NCBI RefSeq assembly: GCF_001693385.1
Contig: NZ_CP016428.1
Location: forward strand, 1,736,001 to 1,800,000
Reading direction: 5' to 3'
DNA: 64,000 nt
From: Bradyrhizobium icense
Lineage (GTDB): Bacteria; Pseudomonadota; Alphaproteobacteria; Rhizobiales; Xanthobacteraceae
Shown: piece after piece, positions 34,469-43,883 of the stretch
Numbering within the stretch: position 1 is the first letter of the stretch
How the letters are laid out: each line of letters opens with the position of its first letter
Made by a program: the position numbers and the translations under genes
The notes under the pieces: model-generated
The model's database searches: none
The model's input: the letters and a program-made list of their open reading frames with translations, nothing else
What the model was told of the DNA's origin: nothing

Positions 34469-36246
34469 AGCCCGGTCGCATCATCAGAACGGTGCGACAT
34501 CTGAGTGCAGAGCAGTTGTATTATCGCGTACGGACGCGCGGGCAGTGGGCAATGGCCGGGAAGTTTCCCACGCTTTTCCATAGATGGGTTAAAAAAACAG
34601 CCCGAGAGCTTCCTGATCCAGAATTTCGCGATCCGCTGCTTCACGCAGCAAAGCATGTTCTTCACATGCAGAATTGCCTTTACGGCGCGCACCTCGCGGA
34701 GATCGCAGAAGGGAGATTCCGCTTTCTCGGCAGGACGATAGATTTTGGCGGGATCGATCGCATCGCGTGGCGCATCGAAATGGGCGAGGGCAACAATCGT
34801 CTTTGGCGGATGACGTTGTCGTATCTGGGTTGGACGGTGCCGCTCCTCGCCCGAGGCGCTGCGAGCGACGTAGCCATGATACGTCGGGCAATCGATAGCC
34901 TCGTGGCCCAGAACCAGTGGGATGTGCCGGGTGTATTCCGAGACGTTTGGCATCCGTATTCTGCAAGTCACCGTCTGATAAACCTGCTTGCGGGACACGC
35001 ACTCTTGCGTGCTGCGGGCGGGCGCCAGTCCGATGACCTCAAGGCTTTGCTCGGACACGCAAAGTTCTGCGCTGCATTCGTCCTGTGCAATCTGGAGCGA
35101 GACCTCCAGTTCAATCATCTATTGAAGAACTACGTGGCGCTGTCGATGTATCGCGCGGCCCTCGGGCAGAACACGCCTCGCTTGGAATTCTTGGAGCGCG
35201 CAATACGACAGACCCTGGATCAGGTCGTGCTGAGCGATGGCGGCCACGCCGAAAGATCGCCGATGTATCACGCACTGTGCCTGGTCGACCTCCGAACGTT
35301 GAAGGCGGCCAGCACGCCGGCTGATCCCCCTTGGCTGGAAGCAACCATTTCAGCGATGCAGTCGGCCCTTGGCGTCATGTGCCATCCGGACGGCGACATA
35401 GGCCTGTTCAACGATTCATGGATCGGCGAGGCTCCATCGGCGATCGAACTTGCACCGCCGCCGGCGGACGGGCGGCTCGCGTTGCCGGAAACCGGATACA
35501 TTCGACTGGCCGGTCAGAACGACGCCGTCATTTTCGACTGCGGCCCCTGTGGTCCTGATTCCAATCCGGGGCACGCTCATGCAGATTTTCTCAGCGTTGA
35601 ACTTTCGATCGCCGGCAAGCGGTTCCTTGTGGACCCCGGTGTGCCAACATACTCACAGGGCTCTGCGCGGGACGATTGCCGATCCTCTTCCCGTCATAAC
35701 GGACCGCACGTCATCGACACCGAGCCGATCGAGTTTTGGGGGTCATTCCGTGTCGGACGTCGAGGGTCAGCACGTCCTCTAGAGAATCCGACGCTCGGGG
35801 GTGTGGCGCCATTGTGGGCGGCCGGATATCAAAATGGCTTTCGTCCGGCAGGGGTTGATGTGGCGCGCTGGGTTGGACTGTGGCCCGGGTGCGCTTTGCT
35901 CATCGTCGACGTCTGGCGCGGTGTTGGATCCGCACGTGCAGGCGTTCGATTCCTGGTACCGGGGACGTGGTCAGCGTTGCCGTCCAGCGCATTTGCAGCT
36001 GGCGGAGTGCAGGTAAGCCTCGGCGTCCTCATAGGAAAAGCACCGCATATCGAGAGCGCCAAATGGTGGCCGAAATTCGGTGAGGCGCAATCTGCGCACA
36101 GCGTATTCATACATCCATCAGCGGACTGCGATGGGTCGGTCGCGGCGACGTTGTGGACCTGGGGCGAACGAGCACCGGCAAGGCTTATTGAAGCTTGCGC
36201 CATAGCAAGGACCTTGCTTGCACACTGCCGAGGGCATTCGCCATGA
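34465..36246 (+). CDS. Heparinase II/III family polysaccharide lyase-like protein
   Basis: 593 residues. It has an alpha/alpha-toroid N-terminal half (WDVPGVFRDVWHPYSASHRL, FNHLLKNYVALSMYRAALG). A C-terminal heparinase_II_III domain contains GHAHADFLSVELSIAGKRFL near residue 371 and RHNGPHVIDTEP, which supply the family's histidines. No signal peptide is seen, so it may act in the cytoplasm on lipid-linked sugars, or be exported by another route. The family breaks uronate-containing chains by beta-elimination, which fits an uronate polymer here. It overlaps both neighbours by ATGA, so it belongs to the tight asnB operon. Confidence 0.88.
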   Translation: MKPGRIIRTVRHLSAEQLYYRVRTRGQWAMAGKFPTLFHRWVKKTARELPDPEFRDPLLHAAKHVLHMQNCLYGAHLAEIAEGRFRFLGRTIDFGGIDRIAWRIEMGEGNNRLWRMTLSYLGWTVPLLARGAASDVAMIRRAIDSLVAQNQWDVPGVFRDVWHPYSASHRLINLLAGHALLRAAGGRQSDDLKALLGHAKFCAAFVLCNLERDLQFNHLLKNYVALSMYRAALGQNTPRLEFLERAIRQTLDQVVLSDGGHAERSPMYHALCLVDLRTLKAASTPADPPWLEATISAMQSALGVMCHPDGDIGLFNDSWIGEAPSAIELAPPPADGRLALPETGYIRLAGQNDAVIFDCGPCGPDSNPGHAHADFLSVELSIAGKRFLVDPGVPTYSQGSARDDCRSSSRHNGPHVIDTEPIEFWGSFRVGRRGSARPLENPTLGGVAPLWAAGYQNGFRPAGVDVARWVGLWPGCALLIVDVWRGVGSARAGVRFLVPGTWSALPSSAFAAGGVQVSLGVLIGKAPHIESAKWWPKFGEAQSAHSVFIHPSADCDGSVAATLWTWGERAPARLIEACAIARTLLAHCRGHSP

Positions 36247-37511
36247 AAATCGTCGTCTGCGGGCTAGGATACGTAGGCGTGACGGTTGCAGCTTGCATGT
36301 TACGCAAGGGCGCCACAGTGGTCGGCGTTGACGTAAACTCTCAAAAAGTAGAGATCGCTAACGCGGGTCGTTCTCCCGTGAAGGAAGCCGGGATACACGA
36401 AATCTTTGCGAGGGCTAGAGCTGAAAGTCGACTAACCGCTGCAACGACGCTTGGCAGTGCGCTTGCGGACGCGGACGTCGTGGTCGCGTGCGTCGGAACT
36501 CCGAGCTGCGGGGACGGCTCGCTCGAACTGTCTTACGTCTCTTCGGTTGCGGAGGAAATTGGTATGGCCGTCCGGCATCGATCATCCCAATGCCGGCCGC
36601 TGCTGTGCCTTTTCCGATCGACAATGCTGCCTGGCACCATGGACGCGGTAGTCGTGCCCAAGTTGAGTGAAGCGGCAGGAGAGCCACCCGGTCATCGTTA
36701 TGAGCCAGTCTACAATCCGGAGTTTATGCGGGAATCGACCGCTATTGCAGACTATTTCAACCCTCCGAAAATTGTCGTCGGCGAGCGATTTCCTGGCGCA
36801 GCACAGGAGCTGTATGGCATCTACGATGGGATCGATGCGCCCGTATTCAAAGTGCCGTTTGCCGTGGCGGAGATGGTCAAGTACGTGGACAACTATTTCC
36901 ACGCACTCAAAGTCTCCTTTGCCAATGAGATTGCGAGATTGGCGCTCGCTGCCGCCGTTAACCCGCAAGACGTAACACGCATCTTCTTGTCGGACACCAA
37001 ACTCAACGTCTCCTCTTACTACCTGCGACCGGGCAATGCGTTCGGCGGATCCTGTCTTCCCAAGGACGTTCGTGCTCTCGGCGCATTTGGGCGAAAGCAC
37101 GGAGTGAACGTGCCGCTCCTGCACAGTGTGATCGCCAGCAATACAGCTCACAAGTCGTTTGTAGCGCGCTTGGTTCTAGCGCGCGCGCCGAAGGGATCAC
37201 GCATCCTGCAGTTGGGGCTTACGTTCAAGCCCGATACGGACGATCTGCGCGAAAGTCCGCTGGTTGAACTGGCCGCGACTCTGCTCGAGGAAGGATACGA
37301 TCTGTCTTTGTTCGAACCGGACCTCAAGCCGGAGCAACTCATCGGTGCCAACCTGGCGTTTGTACGCGCGAATTTGGCGCGACTGCCGGGACTTCTGGTC
37401 ACCGATTTCGGGCGCGCGGCGGCAAAGGCGGACCTCATCGTCCTCGGAAAGGCGATGCCTGGCATCAAACTGCCGACCGGCAAGCAGGTTCTTAATCTCT
37501 ATCGCTTGTAG
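36243..37511 (+). CDS. UDP-glucose/GDP-mannose 6-dehydrogenase family, AlgD-like
   Basis: 422 residues from the ATG at 36243, overlapping the heparinase-like stop as ATGA. The N-terminal NAD site VVCGLGYVGVTVAACM is at residues 4-19. The catalytic cysteine lies in NAFGGSCLPKDVRAL, the wording of GDP-mannose dehydrogenase (AlgD), and the C-terminal domain begins LGLTFKPDTDDLRESPL. It oxidises a nucleotide-bound hexose to its uronate in two NAD-dependent steps. The precise sugar (GDP-mannose or a UDP-sugar) is not decided by sequence alone, although the AlgD-like wording favours GDP-mannose. Its product would be the natural substrate for AsnB amidation and heparinase-like cleavage. Confidence 0.9.
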   Translation: MKIVVCGLGYVGVTVAACMLRKGATVVGVDVNSQKVEIANAGRSPVKEAGIHEIFARARAESRLTAATTLGSALADADVVVACVGTPSCGDGSLELSYVSSVAEEIGMAVRHRSSQCRPLLCLFRSTMLPGTMDAVVVPKLSEAAGEPPGHRYEPVYNPEFMRESTAIADYFNPPKIVVGERFPGAAQELYGIYDGIDAPVFKVPFAVAEMVKYVDNYFHALKVSFANEIARLALAAAVNPQDVTRIFLSDTKLNVSSYYLRPGNAFGGSCLPKDVRALGAFGRKHGVNVPLLHSVIASNTAHKSFVARLVLARAPKGSRILQLGLTFKPDTDDLRESPLVELAATLLEEGYDLSLFEPDLKPEQLIGANLAFVRANLARLPGLLVTDFGRAAAKADLIVLGKAMPGIKLPTGKQVLNLYRL

Positions 37512-37594
37512 GCAATTCATTGGCGGCTGGGGTTGGCGAGGTTTGTAAATGCTGCGGACGTTGGCTGCAATATAGCCTCCGCCGTGGAGTTCAA

Positions 37595-38926
37595 ATGGTG
37601 GAGAACATGGCACCCAACACAACGTTGCCCTCATCCATGAATGTTCTGCCAGCGCCCCATCGGCTGAGAATTGCTCTTGTGTGCAGCCGGTTGCCGTTGC
37701 CGATGACCCGTGCAGATCAATTGACCGTCGCGCACCTGATTTCGTACTTGGCCGCGCGCGGTCACTCCTTAGACCTATTCACGCTGGACACGGGAGAGAA
37801 GCCGACGCCTGAGCAGAGGGCATGGCTGGATCAGCGCTGTCGCCAACTTCTTGTGTTCCGACAACCCATGGCGCGCAGCATTCTCGGGCTAATCCGGGCT
37901 GTCGCAGTCGGCAAACCGATGCAGGTCGGATGGTTTACCAATCGCGCTCATATCCGTGCCGTCCAGCAAGCCATCTCCCTCAGGGAATACGATGTCGCCT
38001 ACGCCTATTACATCCGCAGCGCCGAAGCGCTCCGCGCGGTCTGCCCCGCTGGGGCGGAACCCGAACTAGGCCGCCCTCCCACGATACTTGGCATGCAGCT
38101 GTCGCAGTCACTGAATACGCGGCGGCTTGCGAAGGACTCCGGCAGGCTGCGAGACAAGATCATATATGCGGTGGAGCAGGGCCTGGTACGTCGCTACGAG
38201 GCCAATATATGGCGCGACTTCTTCAGGACGGTCCTCATTAGCGAGAGAGACGCGGAAGAAATCCGCCTGGCCTGTCGCGAAAGGTCGCTGCCAGAGATAA
38301 GCAATTACATTCTCTCTCCGCACGGTGTTGATACGAGCCGATTCCGGCCTCGTCCAGACATCGACGCCGATCCAGCCACGCTGGTCTTCTCCGGCGTAAT
38401 GGGGACCAACACCAACGTTCACGCTATCACCTGGTTTGCCAAAAACTGCTGGCCCCGCATACGAGCGGAGATCCCGGGCACGCATCTCCTCATTGTCGGT
38501 CGCCGGCCGGCGCGCGAGGTCGTCCGCCTTGCTGCTCACGACCGCGCAATTACAGTGACCGGCGAAGTTCCTGATCCTGCAGAAGACATTGCGCGCGCGA
38601 CAGTCTGCATCAATCCTATGCAGATTGGGGCCGGCATGCAGAACAAGTTGATCGAGTACATGGCCTGCGGCAAGGCGGTCGTAACAACGCCGGTGGCCAA
38701 TGAGGGGATTCATGCAATTTCCGGAACGCACCTCCTCGAAGCCGCCGGTGCCGAGGCATTTGCCGATGCTGTCGTCGCGCTTCTGCGCAATCCTGAGATG
38801 CGGGCGGCTCTAGGAAAGAGCGCACGCGAGTATATCCAGCGCTATTGGACATGGGAGAAGCTGTTTTCCGAACTTGAATCTGAGATGTTGGCGATGGCTT
38901 CCCGTGGTCTCGCAGCGACCGCGTGA
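37595..38926 (+). CDS. Glycosyltransferase family 4/1, exosortase-locus type
   Basis: 443 residues from the ATG at 37595, with GTGGAG upstream; a TTG at 37520 in frame is the alternative. The N terminus (ALVCSRLPLPMTRADQLTVA, AHLISYLAARGHSLDLFTL) resembles the Stp1-type sugar transferases of exosortase/EPS loci. The C-terminal GT-B half has VFSGVMGTNTNVHAITWF, later IVGRRPAREV and NPMQIGAGMQNKLIEYMACG as the donor site. It lies 83 bases after the dehydrogenase gene and closes the asnB operon. It would add a late sugar to the repeat unit on the cytoplasmic side. Confidence 0.88.
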   Translation: MVENMAPNTTLPSSMNVLPAPHRLRIALVCSRLPLPMTRADQLTVAHLISYLAARGHSLDLFTLDTGEKPTPEQRAWLDQRCRQLLVFRQPMARSILGLIRAVAVGKPMQVGWFTNRAHIRAVQQAISLREYDVAYAYYIRSAEALRAVCPAGAEPELGRPPTILGMQLSQSLNTRRLAKDSGRLRDKIIYAVEQGLVRRYEANIWRDFFRTVLISERDAEEIRLACRERSLPEISNYILSPHGVDTSRFRPRPDIDADPATLVFSGVMGTNTNVHAITWFAKNCWPRIRAEIPGTHLLIVGRRPAREVVRLAAHDRAITVTGEVPDPAEDIARATVCINPMQIGAGMQNKLIEYMACGKAVVTTPVANEGIHAISGTHLLEAAGAEAFADAVVALLRNPEMRAALGKSAREYIQRYWTWEKLFSELESEMLAMASRGLAATA

Positions 38927-39092
38927 TCTTTCAAGGCATTTCGGCTCCGCACAACAGTCGGGTGCCACGCGCTGACGCGGTTAGCCCTGGAGTGTTTCCA
39001 AAAGTGGGACCGCGTCGTCTCGCGCGACGTACCGCGTCCGCACCTTAACCCTCATCGGCAGTCGGTCGAAGCAACCGGCTGTACACCAGCAT

Positions 39093-40049
39093 TCAGCATG
39101 CGTTAGCCCCTGCGGCACTTTCGCTGCTCAGGAATGCAACGACGTTGTCGACATAGTCAGGAGTGTCGCCGCACGCAATCGACCAATTAATCTGAGCGAC
39201 GCAACGCTCTATCCGCGCCGCGTGACGGGATGAAACGAGAAGTACCGAACGCGGATCCGCAGCCAGTGCCAGCGTTGCCAAGATGGCCGGGTGGGCCTCG
39301 GAATCAAAGAAGTCGTATCCATAACGGCTGGAAAGAGCACTTGCCGTTGCGAACCTGGTGGCAATCGCAGTTTGCAACAGCGGGAGACCATAACGCAGCA
39401 CGCCATGAACCACACGCAACTCCAAGTTGTCGGCAGGCAGAGCATCACCTGGCGCGTAGCGATGCTGCCAGACATCCCCGTAGCGAATCGAGCGTTCGGC
39501 AGGTTCCTGCGTCCCGGTACCTAACAGACGAACCGTTCCCGAGGATACAAGTCGATCTAACTCTCCGAGCAGTTCAGGCGTCATATCGCCGGTCGTAGGC
39601 TCGTGTAACAGCAGGACGTCGACCCATTCGGTCTTCAGCCTTCGCAGGCTGTCCTCGAGGGAGGAGCGGACTTGGTCGGGATGGAACAGCCCGGTCGTTG
39701 CGAGAGCCTGTGCCTGGCGTAGGGCGAACTGCTTGACCGCCGGCAGCCGCAGCGCGACGGGGCGCAAGGTCTTGCGCACCAATGAAAACAGACCGGGGAG
39801 CTTGGGCCGGGCAATTCCGACCTTCGTGGCCAGGATGAAGTCGTCACGATGCGAGTGAACAAGATCGCCAACGACATTTTCGGCAAGCCCGTAAAGCGGC
39901 GCGACATCGACGTATCTAATTCCCGCTTCGTAAGCTGCTTCGAACACCGCGATGCTCTCCCGTAGGCTTGCGCCGCCGATCAATCCTCCGCCGCCCAATC
40001 CTATCCGGCAGACTTCAGCAGCCGAAGCGGGTATCTTGACCTTATGCAT
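39093..40049 (-). CDS. Aldo/keto reductase, cassette copy 1
   Basis: 318 residues. The AKR barrel is clear: RYVDVAPLYG holds the catalytic Asp and Tyr, ATKVGIARP the Lys, and DVLLLHEPT the His, so the tetrad is complete. A Gly-rich start (IGLGGGGLIGG) precedes it. Its ATG lies inside the end of the GMC gene (8-base overlap), so the two are translated together. It reduces a carbonyl with NAD(P)H in the cytoplasm. The pairing with a flavoprotein, repeated at 51.7-54.4 kb, suggests that the flavoprotein oxidises a hydroxyl and this enzyme reduces the ketone, perhaps with inverted stereochemistry. The actual substrate is unknown. Confidence 0.88.
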   Translation of the reverse strand: MHKVKIPASAAEVCRIGLGGGGLIGGASLRESIAVFEAAYEAGIRYVDVAPLYGLAENVVGDLVHSHRDDFILATKVGIARPKLPGLFSLVRKTLRPVALRLPAVKQFALRQAQALATTGLFHPDQVRSSLEDSLRRLKTEWVDVLLLHEPTTGDMTPELLGELDRLVSSGTVRLLGTGTQEPAERSIRYGDVWQHRYAPGDALPADNLELRVVHGVLRYGLPLLQTAIATRFATASALSSRYGYDFFDSEAHPAILATLALAADPRSVLLVSSRHAARIERCVAQINWSIACGDTPDYVDNVVAFLSSESAAGANAC

Positions 40050-41625
40050 TTCGGTAACTCGTCAGCCGGTCACACAAGCGAAGTGCAAGCGCTAGGGCGG
40101 TATAGGTGCAATTTGCATATCCTGACGTGGGAAAGGTGGCCGCACCCGCAACATGAAGGTTGGCGGTACCGTGGACCCGAAGTTCGGGATCTACGACCCC
40201 GCCATCGAAGGTCGGCGCCATCCGCAGCCCCCCGCATTGGTGATAACTATCGACGCATTCGTCCAGTATCGAAATGTCGCGCGCAGCGATCTTCGGATGA
40301 AGCTGCATGTCCGCAATCCCCATCCTCGTCAAGGCATCCCGAACAATCTCGCAGAACCGGGCTATCGTATGGATCTCCCGCCCATCAATCCTCCAATCGA
40401 GGCGCACCCCGGGCATCCCGAGGCAATCACGTCGCTCACTATCCAACCTGATCGCACTTTCGCGGAGGGGCACCTGCTCGCAATTTATCAGCAGTCGAAT
40501 GCCCCGATCAGAATGATTGAAAATCCTGTGCTCTCGAAAATAGCGGCGGATCAGCGGACCCCAGATCTTGACCAAGGCCAGGCTATGACTTGGGATCGTT
40601 CTGAGGTTCGGCGGGACGGCTCCGCGTAACACTGACGAGACGAATAGCTTTACGTTATCGATGTGGTGCTGCAACGAGGAGTCAAACTGCAAAACACCGC
40701 TGATGTTGAGCAGCTTTTCGGCCTTTTGCACACGCTCTGCCAAGCGCAATTTGGGTTGGTACTTGTGGCCGGCAAGCAGGATGGAGTCAAAGAGGTTGTC
40801 GAAGCTCTCGGTTCTCTTGCGAACTAGCCGGGCTGCACTGATTTCCAGATGATCCTGGAAACAACATCCGAGCCACCTGTTGTGGCCCCAGGGAGCTTCT
40901 CGATCGTTCTGCGCGGAACTCAGCAAGAGCCGGGTGGCCTCGATAGTCCCGCAAGCGATCACGAAATGCTGGGCCGACACTCGAGCTTGCCGCCCAGTGA
41001 TCGATTTGATCACGGCCGTCTTTACGTAATTTGTCGCCTTGTCAAATACGAGATCGGTGACGATCGCATGAAGCAACAGCTTTAGATTCGAACGGCTCGT
41101 AAGCTCGTTCCGAAATAGTCGCGCCAGATTTCTCTCGCGCAGGGATCGCGTGAGCACAACTTCGATCGCGTCATCAAACACCGGCGCGGCAGCGCGGGCC
41201 TGTTTCCAGACATCTCCGTCGCAGTCGATACCAGGCTTGACCCCGAGGAAGTCGGCCGCACGGTCATAATAGGACGCTATGTCTTGGAGCTTCAGCGGCC
41301 ATCCGCTGTTCTCGACCCATTCTCGGTGCGCGAAATCGATCGGGGTGTAAGGCAGTAACGTTCCGCCCCAGACAATACTGTTTCCGCCGAGTACGCGAAT
41401 GCGGGCATGCGACAGTCCATTGTGAGGATGCCCGTCATTGATTCCGACGTTCAGTTGTTGTGCGACCGGGTCGACCGTTCTTCCGCCGGCTTCGAGCACA
41501 ACCACCTCGTGCCCGGATCGCGCAAGCTGAACGGCTACAACAATTCCGATCGGACCGCCGCCGACAACAACGATGTCACAGGCAGGCAGCTCCGTGGCCG
41601 ATATCTGGTCAAGCTCGAAAATCAC
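40042..41625 (-). CDS. GMC-type FAD oxidoreductase, cassette copy 1
   Basis: 527 residues. The FAD dinucleotide site CDIVVVGGGPIGIVVAVQLA begins at residue 16, with a second FAD-contact stretch LGGNSIVWGGTLLPY. The C-terminal part has HQCGGLRMAP and GAATFPTSGYANCTYTALAL, the GMC active-site His and Asn region. GMC enzymes oxidise alcohols or sugar hydroxyls. No signal peptide is seen, so it acts in the cytoplasm. It overlaps the aldo/keto reductase gene by 8 bases. It is divergent from the flippase gene and probably starts its own two-gene operon. Copy 2 (51729-53405) has the same organisation. Confidence 0.9.
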   Translation of the reverse strand: MIFELDQISATELPACDIVVVGGGPIGIVVAVQLARSGHEVVVLEAGGRTVDPVAQQLNVGINDGHPHNGLSHARIRVLGGNSIVWGGTLLPYTPIDFAHREWVENSGWPLKLQDIASYYDRAADFLGVKPGIDCDGDVWKQARAAAPVFDDAIEVVLTRSLRERNLARLFRNELTSRSNLKLLLHAIVTDLVFDKATNYVKTAVIKSITGRQARVSAQHFVIACGTIEATRLLLSSAQNDREAPWGHNRWLGCCFQDHLEISAARLVRKRTESFDNLFDSILLAGHKYQPKLRLAERVQKAEKLLNISGVLQFDSSLQHHIDNVKLFVSSVLRGAVPPNLRTIPSHSLALVKIWGPLIRRYFREHRIFNHSDRGIRLLINCEQVPLRESAIRLDSERRDCLGMPGVRLDWRIDGREIHTIARFCEIVRDALTRMGIADMQLHPKIAARDISILDECVDSYHQCGGLRMAPTFDGGVVDPELRVHGTANLHVAGAATFPTSGYANCTYTALALALRLCDRLTSYRNA

Positions 41626-42074
41626 GCCAACGGCAACCTTCGCAAGCGTAAGCGCTCGGCGCGGCGCCCTCGAACGGCGCGAACGACGGGGACGCTCAAA
41701 GGATTCGACCAGCCTTCTTTGGGTAGGCCGCCAGCGTATGAACGAAGCATCCGACGCTCACCGATGATCGGGGGGTGCCCAATGGTGGTGAATTCTAAAC
41801 GGCAGTAGATGCAAGTGATTATCCACACGACTACGCTCCAGGCGACACTGCTTGGTCAGGAGCATTTGGACTATAATGAACCTTTAGCCGCCAATATAGT
41901 TCCATTCATGCGAAAGGGTCGGTCGCCCGTTCAGGCATGACTGGTCGCAACCGCGGACAGGAATCTGCTCACCACGACTAGCGGTCGGCGAGCAGTATGC
42001 CGCGGATGTGCATGGACGTTGCGGTTATTTTTCGATTGTGCGCATCGTCGGCAAACGCGAGCCGGAATGTAAAG
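41626..42074. other. Divergent gap between GMC and flippase genes
   Basis: 449 bases with no credible gene. TATAAT occurs at 41872-41877 with TTGGTC 14 bases before it. This could be a promoter reading toward the flippase, although the spacing is short. Two opposite promoters must lie in this interval, and I cannot place them reliably. Confidence 0.4.
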
Positions 42075-43361
42075 ATGAACATTTATACGTATCTCACATT
42101 AAAGGCATCCAATACCGTTTTCCAACTCGCGTTTGGAATTCTCACCACGTACGTCTTCCTGCGGACCCTCTCACCAGATGTGTTTGCCGCGTACATTTTG
42201 ATTTCTGCTATAGGCGCTTATTCGAGTTTAGCCGATCTAGGCTGTTCAAATCTTATCTACGTTAGTATGCGGAAGGCGTATTTGGATGGCGAGCATCTGG
42301 GGACAGCTTTGGAAGAGGCGTTGGCGGCGCTGTTTACATTTGGCGCGGTAGTTCTGCTCGTGCTTTTCGTCGTCGGTGCACTGATTATAGCGAACGTCAT
42401 TGATAACCATGGTAGGCCGCTGAATCTCATCCTGTACTTGCTGTTTTGGCTGCTGCTGTTGCCGTGGAACATAGTGAGGACCACCGCGAATGCCGTCGAC
42501 CTTTATGTCCCTTTCGAAGTCCTCGAGTTGACGCGCCACTTGCTGGTGACCGCATTCTTGATAGCGCTTTTGGCGCGGCTTGAGGTCGGAGAATATCTGA
42601 TCGCGGTAAACGTTGTTTGGGGGGCTTGCTTTATGATCGCGGCATTTTACGGTCGCCGCTTATTGGGCGAATTCGGCGCCGGCAAAGGCTCGATCGCCGC
42701 AGCCGTCGTTCGTCTATATCGTGATCGGCTGGCCAGCGTGAAGGCCGTCGCTGCCTTCAACGTGAGTGCATTCACCATCTACGTCTTCCCATATTTCATA
42801 ATTCCTGCCATGTCATTTCCCAGGGATGCCCTGGTAGTATTTGATACGTTTTACAAGGTCGGACGTTTTGGCGCGACGGCATACCGAGTGGCCGCAGATG
42901 CTTTCCTGCCAATGCAGACACGGGCAGTGCACGAGGGCAGAACGCGAGATTTGATGTCGTCGGTTGGGATGGTCTTGGCCTTTCAGTTCGTCATCTTCCT
43001 GGTTGGAGCAATTTGCTTGTTAGCCGGGTCGGATTGGATCTTTCCAGTGCTCCTCAACGGGAAGGTGGAGATTAGCCAGGCGATCGTGTTGATGATGGTG
43101 GCAATGCTCTTCTTGGAGCTCTTCCAGCTTACGCTCGAGATAATACTCATCAATTCGGGTTTATTCGAACCGATGGCAAAGTTGTACGTGACCGTGGTGA
43201 CCGCGCTGGGCACGGTTGCTCTTGTAAGTTACCTATGGGAATTGTCTTTCCCGCTGTTTATTGGAATGTATGTTCTGGTCTACGGGGTTGGTGCAATACT
43301 GCACGTTCCGCTTTTCTTGCACTATTTCAGTCGGCAAAATCGCGTCAGCCAGACTGACTGA
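42075..43361 (+). CDS. Wzx-like polysaccharide flippase
   Basis: 428 residues from the ATG at 42075; the frame is open to 41997, but the family start MNIYTYLTLKASNTVFQLAF favours 42075. The protein is almost entirely hydrophobic, with about 12 predicted membrane helices (for example VVLLVLFVVGALIIANVI and FVIFLVGAICLLAG). It matches the MATE/MOP-type polysaccharide transporters in length and style. It would move the lipid-linked repeat unit across the inner membrane. It stands alone on its strand between the first GMC cassette and the FkbM gene. Confidence 0.8.
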   Translation: MNIYTYLTLKASNTVFQLAFGILTTYVFLRTLSPDVFAAYILISAIGAYSSLADLGCSNLIYVSMRKAYLDGEHLGTALEEALAALFTFGAVVLLVLFVVGALIIANVIDNHGRPLNLILYLLFWLLLLPWNIVRTTANAVDLYVPFEVLELTRHLLVTAFLIALLARLEVGEYLIAVNVVWGACFMIAAFYGRRLLGEFGAGKGSIAAAVVRLYRDRLASVKAVAAFNVSAFTIYVFPYFIIPAMSFPRDALVVFDTFYKVGRFGATAYRVAADAFLPMQTRAVHEGRTRDLMSSVGMVLAFQFVIFLVGAICLLAGSDWIFPVLLNGKVEISQAIVLMMVAMLFLELFQLTLEIILINSGLFEPMAKLYVTVVTALGTVALVSYLWELSFPLFIGMYVLVYGVGAILHVPLFLHYFSRQNRVSQTD

Positions 43362-43883
43362 CTTCCGAAATCTGCGGAGATTACTCCAGCTGGCATCGTG
43401 GTCGGCCAAAGCTCGCTGCGCGTCGAAAAGTCGGTCTGCGGCTGTCTCGCGAGCGGGCGGCATTCGAGGACTCGCTGCGGGAATTCGGTGGGTTTGGATA
43501 GTGAGGCCGCGAACGGCACAACACCAGGCTTCGGCCCCAGGCCTGAACGGTCTGGGCCGCCGAGTGACAGCGATCGCGCGGTAGCAAGCGCTTGCGTTTT
43601 GTGCGCGCTGCCTGGAACTCGTTGGCGCCTAGCGTGTTCCCACTGCGCCGCATTCCTTGGAGGAACATGCATTGGCCTCTCTCCTGACGAGACGACCACC
43701 AGTTGCGGCGGTCTTTTCGGCCCTGACCCGGTGCGATTTAGCTGGGGAAGATCAACTCGGTGACCGCCGAGCGGTCGGTCGCGCGCGAATTCGTCGGTCA
43801 ATTTCACGCATGAGGGTGTCTCGCATGCCCCGCGGTCCTCCTGTCGGCGCGCTGTTCGCACGGCAACAGCGGGGGCAGGATTC
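43362..43883. other. Intergenic region, no gene recognised
   Basis: 522 bases between the flippase and FkbM genes. A 193-codon minus-strand frame covers it (43322-43903) but overlaps both neighbours and has the Arg/Pro/Ser-rich composition of a shadow frame. GGGGGCAGG just before 43884 is the FkbM ribosome binding site. Confidence 0.4.

Noticed and set aside
41852..41877. A sigma-70 promoter TTGGTC-N14-TATAAT for the flippase gene
   Set aside because: The spacing is three bases short of the usual 17, so I list it only as a possibility in the gap description.
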